Assembly: GCA_948473085.1 (NCBI GenBank)
Contig: CAOKWH010000008.1
Span: 22,585-86,584 of the forward strand
Length of the DNA stretch: 64,000 nucleotides
Direction of reading: 5' to 3'
Origin: an uncultured Clostridia bacterium
GTDB taxonomy: Bacteria; Bacillota; Clostridia; Oscillospirales; Ruminococcaceae
The position numbers and the translations under genes were made by a program. This document shows, in pieces, positions 51,792 to 60,921 of the stretch; the stretch's first letter is position 1, and each line of letters opens with the position of its first letter. A model generated the notes under the pieces. It worked only from the letters and a program-made list of their open reading frames with translations, was not told where the DNA came from and did no database searches.

Positions 51792-52073
51792 TTAGAAGCC
51801 AAAACGCTCCTTAATACCCAGGCTGTCCAGCACACTGTTTACATCCCTGGTATAGGTGCCATCCTCCAGCTGGATAACCGGGAAGCCCACCCGGTCGGTG
51901 CCCCGGAGTTCCTCAAAAATGGGATGGGTATCCCGCAGCTTTACAAACTCCTTGAGCAGTGCAATCGAACCGGTTACATTGACAAACACCGGCATTACGC
52001 CGTTCTGTGTCAAAACCTGCAAACACCGCAGAGTTCCCGGGCAGGTATTGCTGCCATACACCTTAATTGCCAT
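51792..52073 (-). CDS. Glutaredoxin-like protein with CPGT motif
   Basis: The 93-residue protein has AGGAGG upstream. It begins with a typical thioredoxin-fold strand, IKVYGSNTCPGTLRCLQVL, where glutaredoxins usually have CPxC. Here the second Cys of that pair is Thr, though another Cys follows at residue 17. The GFPVIQLEDG stretch near 64 gives the cis-Pro loop. Such monothiol forms can work as glutathionylation or metal-cluster proteins instead of dithiol reductases. It is a single-gene unit with its own terminator. The redox role is inferred from fold. Confidence 0.78.
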   Translation of the reverse strand: MAIKVYGSNTCPGTLRCLQVLTQNGVMPVFVNVTGSIALLKEFVKLRDTHPIFEELRGTDRVGFPVIQLEDGTYTRDVNSVLDSLGIKERFGF

Positions 52074-52250
52074 TGTATTTTTCCTCCTTGTTATTAAAGC
52101 ATCTATTTATTCCCCACTGAGGAACAAATCAATAAAAATTAGCCATACAATATTCTGCCATCACACTTATTTTTTCGACCTATCCTCACAAGATTTTCCT
52201 TTATTATAGCATATCACAGCCATCAAAGGCAATTTATTGTGCCAGGCCGC

Positions 52251-55200
52251 CTATTTTTCGCGAAATACCACGCAGCCATCCCCCAACATCTGCCGAAGGT
52301 GTTCCACCACCGGAACAGAAGCGTCGGTCCATAGCTCCTTGGGGGCAAGTAAGGTTTTGCCGGTATCCCGGAACTTAAAGTAGACCGGCTGAGGGCCGGG
52401 AAAAGCCGCCAGTACCTCGCTGGCCTCCTTAAACGCTGCCGAACCCTTGCTGTCGCAGAGCAAAAACAGCCCTGTACGCCGCCCGGCACCATCCTTTTTG
52501 GCCGAGGCTTTCTGCGCTGTAGTACGCAGATCCTCCGGGCGCTGCACTTTCTCGCAAATCAGCTTGGGGGCCTCGTCCTCCCGGGCGCTGAGCCGGCCCC
52601 GGACAACCACAGCCTCCCCCTCTTTCAGCAGCTGGGAATACTCAGCTAATACCTTGGGAAATACCAACATTTCCATTGAGCCGGTCATATCCTCAATGGT
52701 TACAAAGGCCATTGTATCATTACTCTTGGTAATTTTCAGCTTTTTGGCCGACACCAGTGCCGCCAATGTAACAATTTGATTGTCCAGGTGGTGCCCCTCT
52801 TCATCCGACAGTTCGGCCAAAGAGGGGGATTTTAGTTTTTCCATCACATCCCGGTATTGCAGCAGCGGATGCCCGGACAGATAAACGCCGGTGGATTCTT
52901 TTTCCATTTGAAGCAGCTGGAACAGGTCAAATTCCTCCACTTGCGGCAGAATATCCTCCTGCTTCTTGGGGATATTATCCAGGTCAAACAGGTTGATTTG
53001 GCCGGAGATGTTGCTGCGCTTGTCCCGGTCGATACTGCTGAGCAGGGTGTCATACCCCAGTAACAGCTGACGGCGATTGTAGCCAAAGGCATCCAACGCG
53101 CCGCTTTTTATCAGGCCCTCCATCACCCGCTTGTTCAGCTCCCCCGAGCGCATGCGGGTGCAAAAATCCATCAAATCGGCAAAGGGTTTCTGCTCCCGGT
53201 CGGCAATCATCTGGCGCATCATGCCATCCCCAATATTTTTGATGGCGGCCAAACCAAAGCGAATTTTCCCCTCGCTTACCGAAAACCCCACACCGCTTTC
53301 AAACACTGAGGGCGGCAGCACTGCAATGCCAATGCGCCGGCATTCGCCGATATATTCGGTGAGCTTCCCGGTGCTGTCCTGCACGCTGGTAAGCAGCGCC
53401 GCCATATACTCGCTGGGATAATGGCACTTGAGATAGGCCGTGCGATAAGCCAGCAGGGCATAGGCCGCCGCATGGGATTTATTAAAGGCATAGGAGGCAA
53501 AGGAGCTCATCTCGTCAAAAATCTCGTTGGCTACCTGTTTATCAATACCATTTTGCACACTGCCTTCCACAAAGCTCTCCCGCTCCTTCTCCATGACATC
53601 GTGCTTTTTCTTGGACATAGCCCGGCGCACCAGGTCAGCCCGCCCATAGGAATAGCTCGCCAACTGCCGGCAGATTTGCATAACCTGCTCCTGATAGACA
53701 ATGCAGCCATAGGTCACCTCCAAAATAGGGCGAAGCTCCGGCGTCTTGTAGGTAACCAGGTTGGGGTTGTGCCGGTTGCGGATATACTTGGGGATGGAAT
53801 CCATCGGGCCGGGCCGGTAGAGGGAGATAACAGCAATTAAATCCTCAATACTTTCCGGCCCCAGCTGGGCAATGACACTACGCATGCCGGACGATTCAAA
53901 CTGGAACACGCCAAAGGCATGGCCCATTGCCAGCATATCAAAGGTGGCTTTGTCATCCATGGGGATTTTTTCAATATCAAAATCCGGCTCCCGGCGGCAA
54001 ATCATCCCCTGGGCATCGTGTATTACTGTGAGTGTACGCAGCCCCAGAAAGTCCATCTTTAAAAGCCCCAGCTCCTCTAAGGTAGTCATGGGGAACTGGG
54101 TTACAACCGTTTCGTCATTCTTCTGCAGCGGCACATAGCTGTCCACCGGGTCCCGGGTGATAACCACGCCGGCGGCATGGGTGGAGGCGTGCCGGGGCAT
54201 TCCCTCCAAACTTCGGGAGACATCCAAAAGCCGCCGAACAGCCGGGTCATTTTCATAGCTGGCCCGCAGTTCTGCCACGCCAGCCAGGGCCTTGTCAATG
54301 GTCATATTCAGTTCATTGGGAATCAGTTTGGCAACTGTATCCACACTCTGGTAGCCCATGCCCAGGGCCCGGCCCACATCCCGCACCGCCGCCCGGGCTG
54401 CCATGGTACCGAAGGTGATAATCTGGGCCACATGGTCCTCGCCATACTTTTCCACCACATAGTCGATGACCTCCTGGCGGCGCTCGTAGCAAAAGTCAAT
54501 ATCAAAGTCCGGCATACTAACCCGCTCCGGGTTGAGAAACCGCTCAAACAGCAGGTTGTACTGAATCGGGTCAATGCCGGTGATACCAATACAGTAGGCC
54601 ACCAGGCTGCCCGCACCCGACCCACGGCCCGGGCCAACCGGAATCCCTTTGCTTTTGGCATAGTTGATAAAATCGTATACAATCAGATAGTAATCCACAT
54701 AACCCATGCGGGTGATAATATCCAGTTCATACTCCAGCCGCTCCACCAGCTCCGGGGTGGGGTGCTCGCCATACAGCCGGTGCAGCCCCGCATAACTTAG
54801 CCGCCGGAAAAAGGTGGTGTTATCCTCCCCCTCCGGGGCAACAAACAGCGGCAGTTTGGTATTGCCAAACTCAAAGTCCACATTGCAGCGCTCGGCAATG
54901 CGCACCGTATTCTCAAACGCCTCCTCCACATCCGGTATCATCTGGCGCATCTCTTCCAGGCTTTTGACATAAAATTCCTCGGTTTGAAATTCCATATCGC
55001 TGGGGTCGTTTACTGTCCGGCCGGTTTGGATGCAAACCAGGATGTTTTGGACACTGCTGTCCTCCTTGCTGATATAATGGGCGTCGTTGGTGGCCACCAG
55101 ACCCACCTCATTTTCCCGGGCCAGCTTGATGAGTTGGGGCAGAATGCGCCTTTGCTCCTGTATGCCGTGGTTTTGCAGCTCGATAAAGAAACGGTCTTCC

Positions 55201-55700
55201 CCAAAAATCTCCTTATACTCCTGTATGGCCTCGGTGGCCGCCTGGTAATCCCCTGCCGAGAGCATACGGGGGATGCGCCCGGCCAGACAGGCGGACAGGC
55301 AGATAAGGCCCTTGCTGTGCTGGCGCAGCAGCTCGGTATCCACCCGCGGTTTGCTGTAAAAGCCCTCGGTAAATCCCTTGGATACCAGGGCGATGAGGTT
55401 TTTATAGCCCTCCTCGTTTTCGCAAAGCAGTACCATGTGATAGGGGGCGTTATCCAGGCCATGCACCCGGTCGAACCGGGTGCGCCGGGCCACATAGACC
55501 TCGCAGCCAATAATGGGCTTAACTCCTGCCTTTTTAGCAGCCCGATAAAAATCAATCACACCGTACATAACACCGTGGTCGGTAATGGCCACAGCCGGCT
55601 GGCCCAGGTCCTTTACCTTTTGCACCAGCCGGTCAATGCGGCAGGCGCCATCCAGCAGGCTGTACTGGGTGTGAACATGCAGATGTACAAAGCGTTCCAA
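52251..55700 (-). CDS. dnaE: DNA polymerase III subunit alpha (DnaE)
   Basis: I start at the TTG at 55700 (reading ERFVHLHVHTQYS next), because GAAGGGG is just upstream; a longer frame to 55754 runs into the whiA gene. The 1149-residue product begins with the PHP domain (HLHVHTQYSLLDGA), carries the polymerase catalytic segment PDFDIDFCYERRQEVIDY near residue 400, HASTHAAGVVIT near 515, a helix-hairpin region and a C-terminal OB-fold part. It is the DnaE group that acts with PolC in Firmicutes. It is the last gene of the hprK operon, 11 bases after whiA. Confidence 0.95.
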   Translation of the reverse strand: MERFVHLHVHTQYSLLDGACRIDRLVQKVKDLGQPAVAITDHGVMYGVIDFYRAAKKAGVKPIIGCEVYVARRTRFDRVHGLDNAPYHMVLLCENEEGYKNLIALVSKGFTEGFYSKPRVDTELLRQHSKGLICLSACLAGRIPRMLSAGDYQAATEAIQEYKEIFGEDRFFIELQNHGIQEQRRILPQLIKLARENEVGLVATNDAHYISKEDSSVQNILVCIQTGRTVNDPSDMEFQTEEFYVKSLEEMRQMIPDVEEAFENTVRIAERCNVDFEFGNTKLPLFVAPEGEDNTTFFRRLSYAGLHRLYGEHPTPELVERLEYELDIITRMGYVDYYLIVYDFINYAKSKGIPVGPGRGSGAGSLVAYCIGITGIDPIQYNLLFERFLNPERVSMPDFDIDFCYERRQEVIDYVVEKYGEDHVAQIITFGTMAARAAVRDVGRALGMGYQSVDTVAKLIPNELNMTIDKALAGVAELRASYENDPAVRRLLDVSRSLEGMPRHASTHAAGVVITRDPVDSYVPLQKNDETVVTQFPMTTLEELGLLKMDFLGLRTLTVIHDAQGMICRREPDFDIEKIPMDDKATFDMLAMGHAFGVFQFESSGMRSVIAQLGPESIEDLIAVISLYRPGPMDSIPKYIRNRHNPNLVTYKTPELRPILEVTYGCIVYQEQVMQICRQLASYSYGRADLVRRAMSKKKHDVMEKERESFVEGSVQNGIDKQVANEIFDEMSSFASYAFNKSHAAAYALLAYRTAYLKCHYPSEYMAALLTSVQDSTGKLTEYIGECRRIGIAVLPPSVFESGVGFSVSEGKIRFGLAAIKNIGDGMMRQMIADREQKPFADLMDFCTRMRSGELNKRVMEGLIKSGALDAFGYNRRQLLLGYDTLLSSIDRDKRSNISGQINLFDLDNIPKKQEDILPQVEEFDLFQLLQMEKESTGVYLSGHPLLQYRDVMEKLKSPSLAELSDEEGHHLDNQIVTLAALVSAKKLKITKSNDTMAFVTIEDMTGSMEMLVFPKVLAEYSQLLKEGEAVVVRGRLSAREDEAPKLICEKVQRPEDLRTTAQKASAKKDGAGRRTGLFLLCDSKGSAAFKEASEVLAAFPGPQPVYFKFRDTGKTLLAPKELWTDASVPVVEHLRQMLGDGCVVFREK

Positions 55701-55711
55701 AGCATCCCCTT

Positions 55712-56629
55712 CTATTCTGATTGTTTTTGACGCAGTTCCCCGGCCATACGGCACAGCCGGTTCAGCCGATGGTTCAGGCCGGAACGGGAGATGGGCTCCT
55801 TAAGGTGTTCCACCAGTTCCCGAAGGGAAAGTTCGGGGTTTTCCATCCGCTTCAAGGCCACATCCTGCAGTTCCTCCGGAAGGCCCTCCATGCCCACAGC
55901 CAAAATAAGATATTCAATATCGGCTATCTGCCGGGCTGAGGCGGTCAGGGTTTTATCTATATTGGCAGTTTCACAGTTGGAAGCCCGGTTGACCTTGTTG
56001 CGCATATCCCTGATAATTTTAACTTCCATCAGCTCCATTGCTGATTTGGGTGCCCCCACTGCTGTTAAAACATCCTCGATGTGTTCACTTTCCCGGTAAT
56101 ACAGCACACCCACATCCCGGCGAAAAATAAACTTGGGCGGCGCGCCCATCAGCTGCTCCAATAACTGGGCCAGAGGCTCCGCCAACCCCGCCCGATAGGC
56201 GGTAAACTCTAAGAGGTAATTTTTTTCCGGGTCGGTCACCGAACCACAGGCCAGATAGGCCCCGCTGATAAAGGCCGCGGCCTCCCCCTCCTGGGCAATA
56301 CAGCCCTGGCTGATTGTATCCCCCTGCTGGGAAAAATACTCCAGCACCTGGCGCCGGGCATCCGCCCCATGAAGCGTTACACTAAAATGGCGGGTGGCAT
56401 TGCCCATTCCCGCCTGTTCAACCGTAATCTTCTGTTTCGGCCCCAAAATATCCAGTAATGTGCTGCGGTACAGCTTGGCAATCTCCTGGCGCTCGGTGGT
56501 CATGGAGATTTTTCCCTCATCAAAACACTTGGAGCAGAGCAAGAGGCCATATCCCTGGGCTTTACGGAATTTTTTGCGCAGGGTATTATTCTCCAATATC
56601 TCGGTGCGCACATCATTGGCAAACGACAT
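55712..56629 (-). CDS. whiA: DNA-binding protein WhiA
   Basis: The 305-residue protein has the LAGLIDADG-like N-terminal domain (about 1-200; [29 protein letters not shown]) and a C-terminal HTH ([29 protein letters not shown]). WhiA influences cell division and DNA-related genes in Gram-positive bacteria. It sits 11 bases after rapZ, the conserved Firmicute order. AAGGGGGTAGAGG precedes the ATG. Length and domains match the family fully. Confidence 0.95.
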   Translation of the reverse strand: MSFANDVRTEILENNTLRKKFRKAQGYGLLLCSKCFDEGKISMTTERQEIAKLYRSTLLDILGPKQKITVEQAGMGNATRHFSVTLHGADARRQVLEYFSQQGDTISQGCIAQEGEAAAFISGAYLACGSVTDPEKNYLLEFTAYRAGLAEPLAQLLEQLMGAPPKFIFRRDVGVLYYRESEHIEDVLTAVGAPKSAMELMEVKIIRDMRNKVNRASNCETANIDKTLTASARQIADIEYLILAVGMEGLPEELQDVALKRMENPELSLRELVEHLKEPISRSGLNHRLNRLCRMAGELRQKQSE

Positions 56630-56640
56630 CCTCTACCCCC

Positions 56641-57498
56641 TTACTGCCTTTGGGAAACATCCCGGTGGCTCACTGCTGTCCGGTACCCTTTTTCCAACAG
56701 GCGTGCCCGGAACAGCTCGGCAAATGTGACCGAACGGTGCTGCCCGCCTGTACAGCCAAAGCCGATAACAAGGCTGCATTTCCCTTCGGCGATATACAGG
56801 GGCAGCAGATAATCCAGCAGGCTGTCCAGCCGGGCAGCCAGCCCCTTTGCCTCCGGCGTGGCCAGAACATAATCCCGCACATCGGCCGAAAGCCCTGTTT
56901 TGGGGCGCAGTTCCGGCACATAGAACGGATTGGGCAGGCAGCGCACATCAAACAACAGGTCTGTTTCGGCCGGGACACCATACTTGTAACCAAAGGACAT
57001 ACAGGTAATAACCATCTTGCCATTCTCATCCCCGAATAGCTGCTCCACCCGCTCCCGCAGCTGGGCAGTGCGGATATGGCTGGTATCTATAATATAGTCT
57101 GCCATCTGCCGGATAGGGGTTAGCAGGCCGCGCTCGGTTTCGATGGCGGCTTCCAGCCCCTGGGAGCCATCCTCCAACAGCGGATGTCGGCGGCGGTTTT
57201 CCTTGTAGCGCCGGAGAATCACCTTGGTATCAGCTTCCAGCATTAGGATGCGATAGTTGTGCCCCTCGGCCGAAAGCTGCTCAAGCTCAGTGGGAAAACC
57301 CGCAAACTGCTCCCCGCTGCGAAAATCTGTAACCAGCGCAATCCGTCCAGTGATAGGGGACTGCACACACAGCCGGGCAAAGTCGCTCACCAGCCGAGAG
57401 GGGATGTTATCCACACAGAAAAAGCCCATATCTTCCAGTTCATTGACCGCAACCGTCTTCCCGGCACCGGACATGCCGGTGACAATGAGAAAATCCAA
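56641..57498 (-). CDS. rapZ: RNase adapter protein RapZ / nucleotide-binding protein YvcJ
   Basis: The 285-residue P-loop protein uses a TTG start with AAGGGGG upstream. It has [20 protein letters not shown] (Walker A near 8), a TDFRSGEQF segment, and the C-terminal set [19 protein letters not shown] and [13 protein letters not shown]. In enterobacteria RapZ controls glucosamine-6-phosphate synthesis through a small RNA; in Bacillus the orthologue YvcJ acts in competence and binds nucleotides. It lies between murB and whiA. The yvcK gene often found between rapZ and whiA is missing. Confidence 0.95.
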   Translation of the reverse strand: MDFLIVTGMSGAGKTVAVNELEDMGFFCVDNIPSRLVSDFARLCVQSPITGRIALVTDFRSGEQFAGFPTELEQLSAEGHNYRILMLEADTKVILRRYKENRRRHPLLEDGSQGLEAAIETERGLLTPIRQMADYIIDTSHIRTAQLRERVEQLFGDENGKMVITCMSFGYKYGVPAETDLLFDVRCLPNPFYVPELRPKTGLSADVRDYVLATPEAKGLAARLDSLLDYLLPLYIAEGKCSLVIGFGCTGGQHRSVTFAELFRARLLEKGYRTAVSHRDVSQRQ

Positions 57499-57534
57499 AA
57501 TAAAGCACCCCCTTATCCATCCTAAACAACCTTT

Positions 57535-58461
57535 CTATTCCTCTCCAAGAAAGCGTATCTCTGCCTCCAGCAGGACACCGGTCTGGCGCTGTACCTCCGT
57601 CCGAACCTGGGCCATCAATTCCCGCAGGTCGGCGGCTGTGGCCCCCCCTCGATTGATGATAAATCCGGCGTGTTTTTCGCTCACCTGGGCGCCGCCCACA
57701 CATAAGCCCTTTAACCCACATCGGTCAATCAAGGCTGCGGCGGGCGGGTTGCCCTCCGGCGGGCGTTTAAAGGCGCTACCGGCGGACGGATATTCCAGTG
57801 GCTGCTTCTCCCGGCGCTGCTGCCAAAGCCGCTGCATTTCCTCCCGGATGGCTGTCGGGTCGCCAGGCCGCAGACGCACAGCCGCCCCCAAAATCAGCTC
57901 ACCGCTGGTACAAAACCGGCTGTGCCGGTAGGAAAAGGCGCACTCCACCGGTGAAAGGTGCAAAACCTCTCCATCCGGCGTCAACACCTGCACCTGGGTG
58001 AGAATATCCTTCATCTCGCTGCCGTAGGCGCCGGCATTCATAAAAACTGCCCCGCCCACTGTACCAGGAATACCATGGGCAAACTCCAACCCGGATAGCC
58101 CATCCTGCACAGCCCGGTTTGCCGCCTGGGCCAGTGTAACACCTGCGGGCAGCCAGTAGCCATCCGGCGCCAGCGGGCGGATGGATTCCTTTCCATCCAA
58201 GAGCCGGATTACTACCCCGCTAAACCCCTGGTCGGACACTGCAAGGTTGGAGCCCCGGCCAATCACTGCATAGGGCAGCCCCCACTCCCGGCAGCACTGG
58301 ATAAGAAAAGGGAGCTGGCAGCTTGCCGCCGCTATAAACAGGTCTGCCGGGCCGCCCACCTGTATGGTGCAATGCCGGCTCATGGGTTCCAAACAGCGCA
58401 CCGAAATGCCCTGCTGTTTTAGCCGGTTTTTCAGTTGCTCATATACCTGGTGCCGCTCCAC
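57535..58461 (-). CDS. murB: UDP-N-acetylenolpyruvoylglucosamine reductase MurB
   Basis: The 308-residue flavoenzyme uses a GTG start with AAGGAGGG upstream. FAD-binding features are HCTIQVGGPADLFI (about 30), YAVIGRGSNLAVSDQGF (about 64) and GIPGTVGGAVFMNAGAYG (about 118). The catalytic region holds CAFSYRHSRF and SAGSAFKRPPEGN with the key Ser, and Glu lies near the C-terminus (AEIRFLGEE). It reduces the enolpyruvyl group in peptidoglycan precursor synthesis with NADPH. The type is the shorter MurB of Firmicutes. It follows hprK by 12 bases. Confidence 0.95.
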   Translation of the reverse strand: MERHQVYEQLKNRLKQQGISVRCLEPMSRHCTIQVGGPADLFIAAASCQLPFLIQCCREWGLPYAVIGRGSNLAVSDQGFSGVVIRLLDGKESIRPLAPDGYWLPAGVTLAQAANRAVQDGLSGLEFAHGIPGTVGGAVFMNAGAYGSEMKDILTQVQVLTPDGEVLHLSPVECAFSYRHSRFCTSGELILGAAVRLRPGDPTAIREEMQRLWQQRREKQPLEYPSAGSAFKRPPEGNPPAAALIDRCGLKGLCVGGAQVSEKHAGFIINRGGATAADLRELMAQVRTEVQRQTGVLLEAEIRFLGEE

Positions 58462-58473
58462 ACTGCGCCCTCC

Positions 58474-59421
58474 TTAAAAGCTGTCCCAATCGGTGTCCAC
58501 ATCCATCATGCCCAGACGCTGGAGCAGCTCATGCGCCGCGTTGTAACCCAGTTTTTTCTGGCGATGGTTCATAGCGGCTACCTCGATAATAACGGCGATA
58601 TTCCGTCCCGGTTTTACCGGGATGGTAATGGAGGGAACCTGTACACCCAAAATTTCGGTGTAAGTGTCATCCATACCCATACGGTCATACACCTTTTCCG
58701 AGTCCCACTGCTCCAGATTGATAATCAAATCCACATCTACATTGGACTTGATGGCACTCATACCAAAGATACGCCGGGTGTTAATGATACCAATCCCCCG
58801 CAGTTCCAGAAAATGGCGGATATTGTCCGGCGAGGTTCCGGAAAGGCGCTTATCAGTAATTTTGCGCAGCTCCACGGCATCATCTGCCACCAGGCGGTGC
58901 CCGCGCTTAATCAGTTCAATCGCAGTCTCGCTTTTACCTACCCCGCTATCCCCCATAATCAGGAGGCCTTCGCCATATACTTCCACCAGTACGCCGTGGC
59001 GGGTAATACGCGGCGCCAGCTCGGTATTGAGGAACAAAATCAGGGAAGAAATAAAGGTGGAGGTATTTTCGGTGGTGGTAAGCAGCGGGATGCCCACCTT
59101 CCGGGCCGCTTCTATCATCTCAGCCGGGGGCTCTATCCCCTTTGCCAGAATAACAGCCGGAGGATTGGCCTTGAAAAATTCCAGATACCGCAGCTGGGCC
59201 TCCTCCTGGGTGTAGCGGTTCATAAACACAATTTCACTCTCGCCCAACACCTGGGTGCGGCGCTCGTCAAACACCTCAAAAAATCCGGCAAGCTGCAGGC
59301 CAGGGCGGTTTACATCCGAGCTGGTGATGAATATTTCATCCTGGGGCTTGGGCAGGCTGACAGGCTTTAAATCAAACTCCTTAATAATTTTATCCAAGGT
59401 AACTTCATAAGCAGTAGCCAT
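58474..59421 (-). CDS. hprK: HPr kinase/phosphorylase HprK
   Basis: I start at 59421 (MATAYEVT) because AGAGGAG is 9 bases upstream. The 315-residue enzyme phosphorylates HPr on Ser46 to signal carbon status, and reverses this with phosphate. It has an N-terminal regulatory domain, then the P-loop LIMGDSGVGKSETAIELIKR (near 150) and the HprK signature around ELRGIGIINTRRIFG (near 205). All catalytic residues appear intact. As first gene of the hprK-murB-rapZ-whiA-dnaE operon it links carbon control with wall synthesis and replication genes. The promoter is at 59447-59507. Confidence 0.96.
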   Translation of the reverse strand: MATAYEVTLDKIIKEFDLKPVSLPKPQDEIFITSSDVNRPGLQLAGFFEVFDERRTQVLGESEIVFMNRYTQEEAQLRYLEFFKANPPAVILAKGIEPPAEMIEAARKVGIPLLTTTENTSTFISSLILFLNTELAPRITRHGVLVEVYGEGLLIMGDSGVGKSETAIELIKRGHRLVADDAVELRKITDKRLSGTSPDNIRHFLELRGIGIINTRRIFGMSAIKSNVDVDLIINLEQWDSEKVYDRMGMDDTYTEILGVQVPSITIPVKPGRNIAVIIEVAAMNHRQKKLGYNAAHELLQRLGMMDVDTDWDSF

Positions 59422-59446
59422 ATTTTGATTACTCCTCTCATAGGCA

Positions 59447-59507
59447 CTTTGGCGCATGCCAAAGATAACTTTACCTCTATTATATATTACAGGCGGGGGT
59501 TATTCAA
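59447..59507 (-). promoter_or_regulatory. Promoter of the hprK operon with 5' palindrome
   Basis: Minus strand: TTGAAT (59507-59502), 17-base spacer, TATAAT (59484-59479). At the expected mRNA 5' end is a perfect palindrome, CTTTGGC-GCAT-GCCAAAG (59447-59464), which could be an operator or a stabilising hairpin. Confidence 0.7.
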
Positions 59508-59563
59508 ATAGTATTTCGTCACCGGCCAAATTTAGCTGTAACAAAAATATAACCCTGAATTTG

Positions 59564-59592
59564 TTGTATTAAAGCGCTTTTTGTGCTATACT
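59564..59592 (+). promoter_or_regulatory. Promoter of the glycosyltransferase gene
   Basis: TTGTAT (59564-59569), 17-base spacer, TATACT (59587-59592), about 65 bases before the GTG start. Confidence 0.65.
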
Positions 59593-59659
59593 TTAATCGC
59601 TTTCAGGCCGATAATGGTTAAAAATGCCTGAAAATACCCTTTAACAAGGAGTGTAAACA

Positions 59660-60844
59660 GTGAGAATTGCATTGTTCACCGAGGTTTACCTGCCATATAT
59701 AAACGGGGTTGTCACCCATGTCAAAATACTCAAGGAGGGGCTGGAACAGCTGGGGCACACGGTGCTGGTGGTTACATCCGACCCGGATACCCGCCACCAC
59801 TTTATAAAGGACGGCGTGCTGCACTGCCCGGCTATCAGAGTGAAAAAAATATACAATTACGGCCTGGCCTCCCCGCTCAGTTCCACCAGGCTTAAACTGC
59901 TGGAACAGTTCAAGCCTGATATTATCCACATCCACACCGAATTTTCCATGGGTATTTCCGGCATACACATTGCGCACAAGCTCAAGGTGCCGCTGGTATA
60001 CACCCTGCACACCATGTACGACGACTATGTCTATTATGTCGCCCCCAAGCACCTGGCCCGGTTGGCCCGGAATGTATCCCACCGCTATACCCGGCGTTTT
60101 GCCCTGACCGCCCAGGCGCTGACCAGCCCTTCGGAAAAAGGCAGTGTTTATTTCCGGGAGGTGGGCATAACTAAAAAGGTAAATATCATCCCCAATGCAG
60201 TGGAACTGGACAGCTTCCGCCGGGAAAGCATTACACCGGAACAGATAGCCGCTGTAAAGCGGCAATATCAACTGGACGGGCATCGGATGATTGCCTGTTT
60301 TGTGGGTCGGATGGGCCGTGAGAAAAGCGTGGATGTATTGCTGGACTACTGGGCCAAGGAGATAAAACCGGAAGATGGCATTCACCTGCTTCTTGTTGGG
60401 GATGGCCCCAGCCGCCCTGAGCTGGAGGAGCAGGCCCGGCAGCTGGGTATTGCCGATATGGTCACCTTTACCGGAGCTATCCAGCATCAGGAGCTGCCCC
60501 CCTATCTGGCAGTGTGCGATGTATATGTTACCGCCTCCCTCTCGGACACCAACTCCATCTCCATGTTGGAAGGGGAAGCTGCCGGCCTACCGGTGTTCCA
60601 GCGGCTGGATCCACTGAACGCCAACCAGGTGGTGGAGGGCCGCAACGGCTTTCTGTTCAACTCCCCGGAGGAACTGGGCCGCAAACTGCGCATGGTGCGG
60701 GATATGGACCCGGAACAGCTATCTGCCCTGCGGGATCGGGTTACCCGGTTTGTGAAGGACAGCGGCGCCGAAGCTCTGGCGAATTATACCCTCTCGGTCT
60801 ATCACACTATCTATAAGGATAAAACCGGCAGACAGGCTGAGTAA
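59660..60844 (+). CDS. GT4 family glycosyltransferase (diacylglycerol glucosyltransferase type)
   Basis: The 394-residue protein starts at a GTG, nine bases after AAGGAG. It opens RIALFTEVYLPYINGVVTHV, with HIHTEFSMGISGI near 97 and a GT-B second domain containing FVGRMGREKSVDVLL near 213 and the donor-binding SLSDTNSISMLEGEAAGLP near 295. These features fit the GT4 family branch that makes glycolipids such as glucosyl-diacylglycerol, the anchor of lipoteichoic acid. The cell-membrane site and lipid substrate are inferred from relatives, not proven. It runs divergently from hprK and has a terminator after it. Confidence 0.88.
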   Translation: MRIALFTEVYLPYINGVVTHVKILKEGLEQLGHTVLVVTSDPDTRHHFIKDGVLHCPAIRVKKIYNYGLASPLSSTRLKLLEQFKPDIIHIHTEFSMGISGIHIAHKLKVPLVYTLHTMYDDYVYYVAPKHLARLARNVSHRYTRRFALTAQALTSPSEKGSVYFREVGITKKVNIIPNAVELDSFRRESITPEQIAAVKRQYQLDGHRMIACFVGRMGREKSVDVLLDYWAKEIKPEDGIHLLLVGDGPSRPELEEQARQLGIADMVTFTGAIQHQELPPYLAVCDVYVTASLSDTNSISMLEGEAAGLPVFQRLDPLNANQVVEGRNGFLFNSPEELGRKLRMVRDMDPEQLSALRDRVTRFVKDSGAEALANYTLSVYHTIYKDKTGRQAE

Positions 60845-60863
60845 CACCCTGGCCGGACAACAC

Positions 60864-60904
60864 CAGCCCGGGGGAAAGGAAACAGATCCCCCTGGGCTTT
60901 TTTT
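60864..60904 (+). terminator. Terminator after the glycosyltransferase gene
   Basis: AGCCCGGGGGA and TCCCCCTGGGCT pair with a G-U pair, followed by seven T. It lies right before the ribosome site of the next gene, so that gene may depend on readthrough or a promoter within the stem region. Confidence 0.75.
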
Positions 60905-60921
60905 AATGGAGGTTAGCTGCA

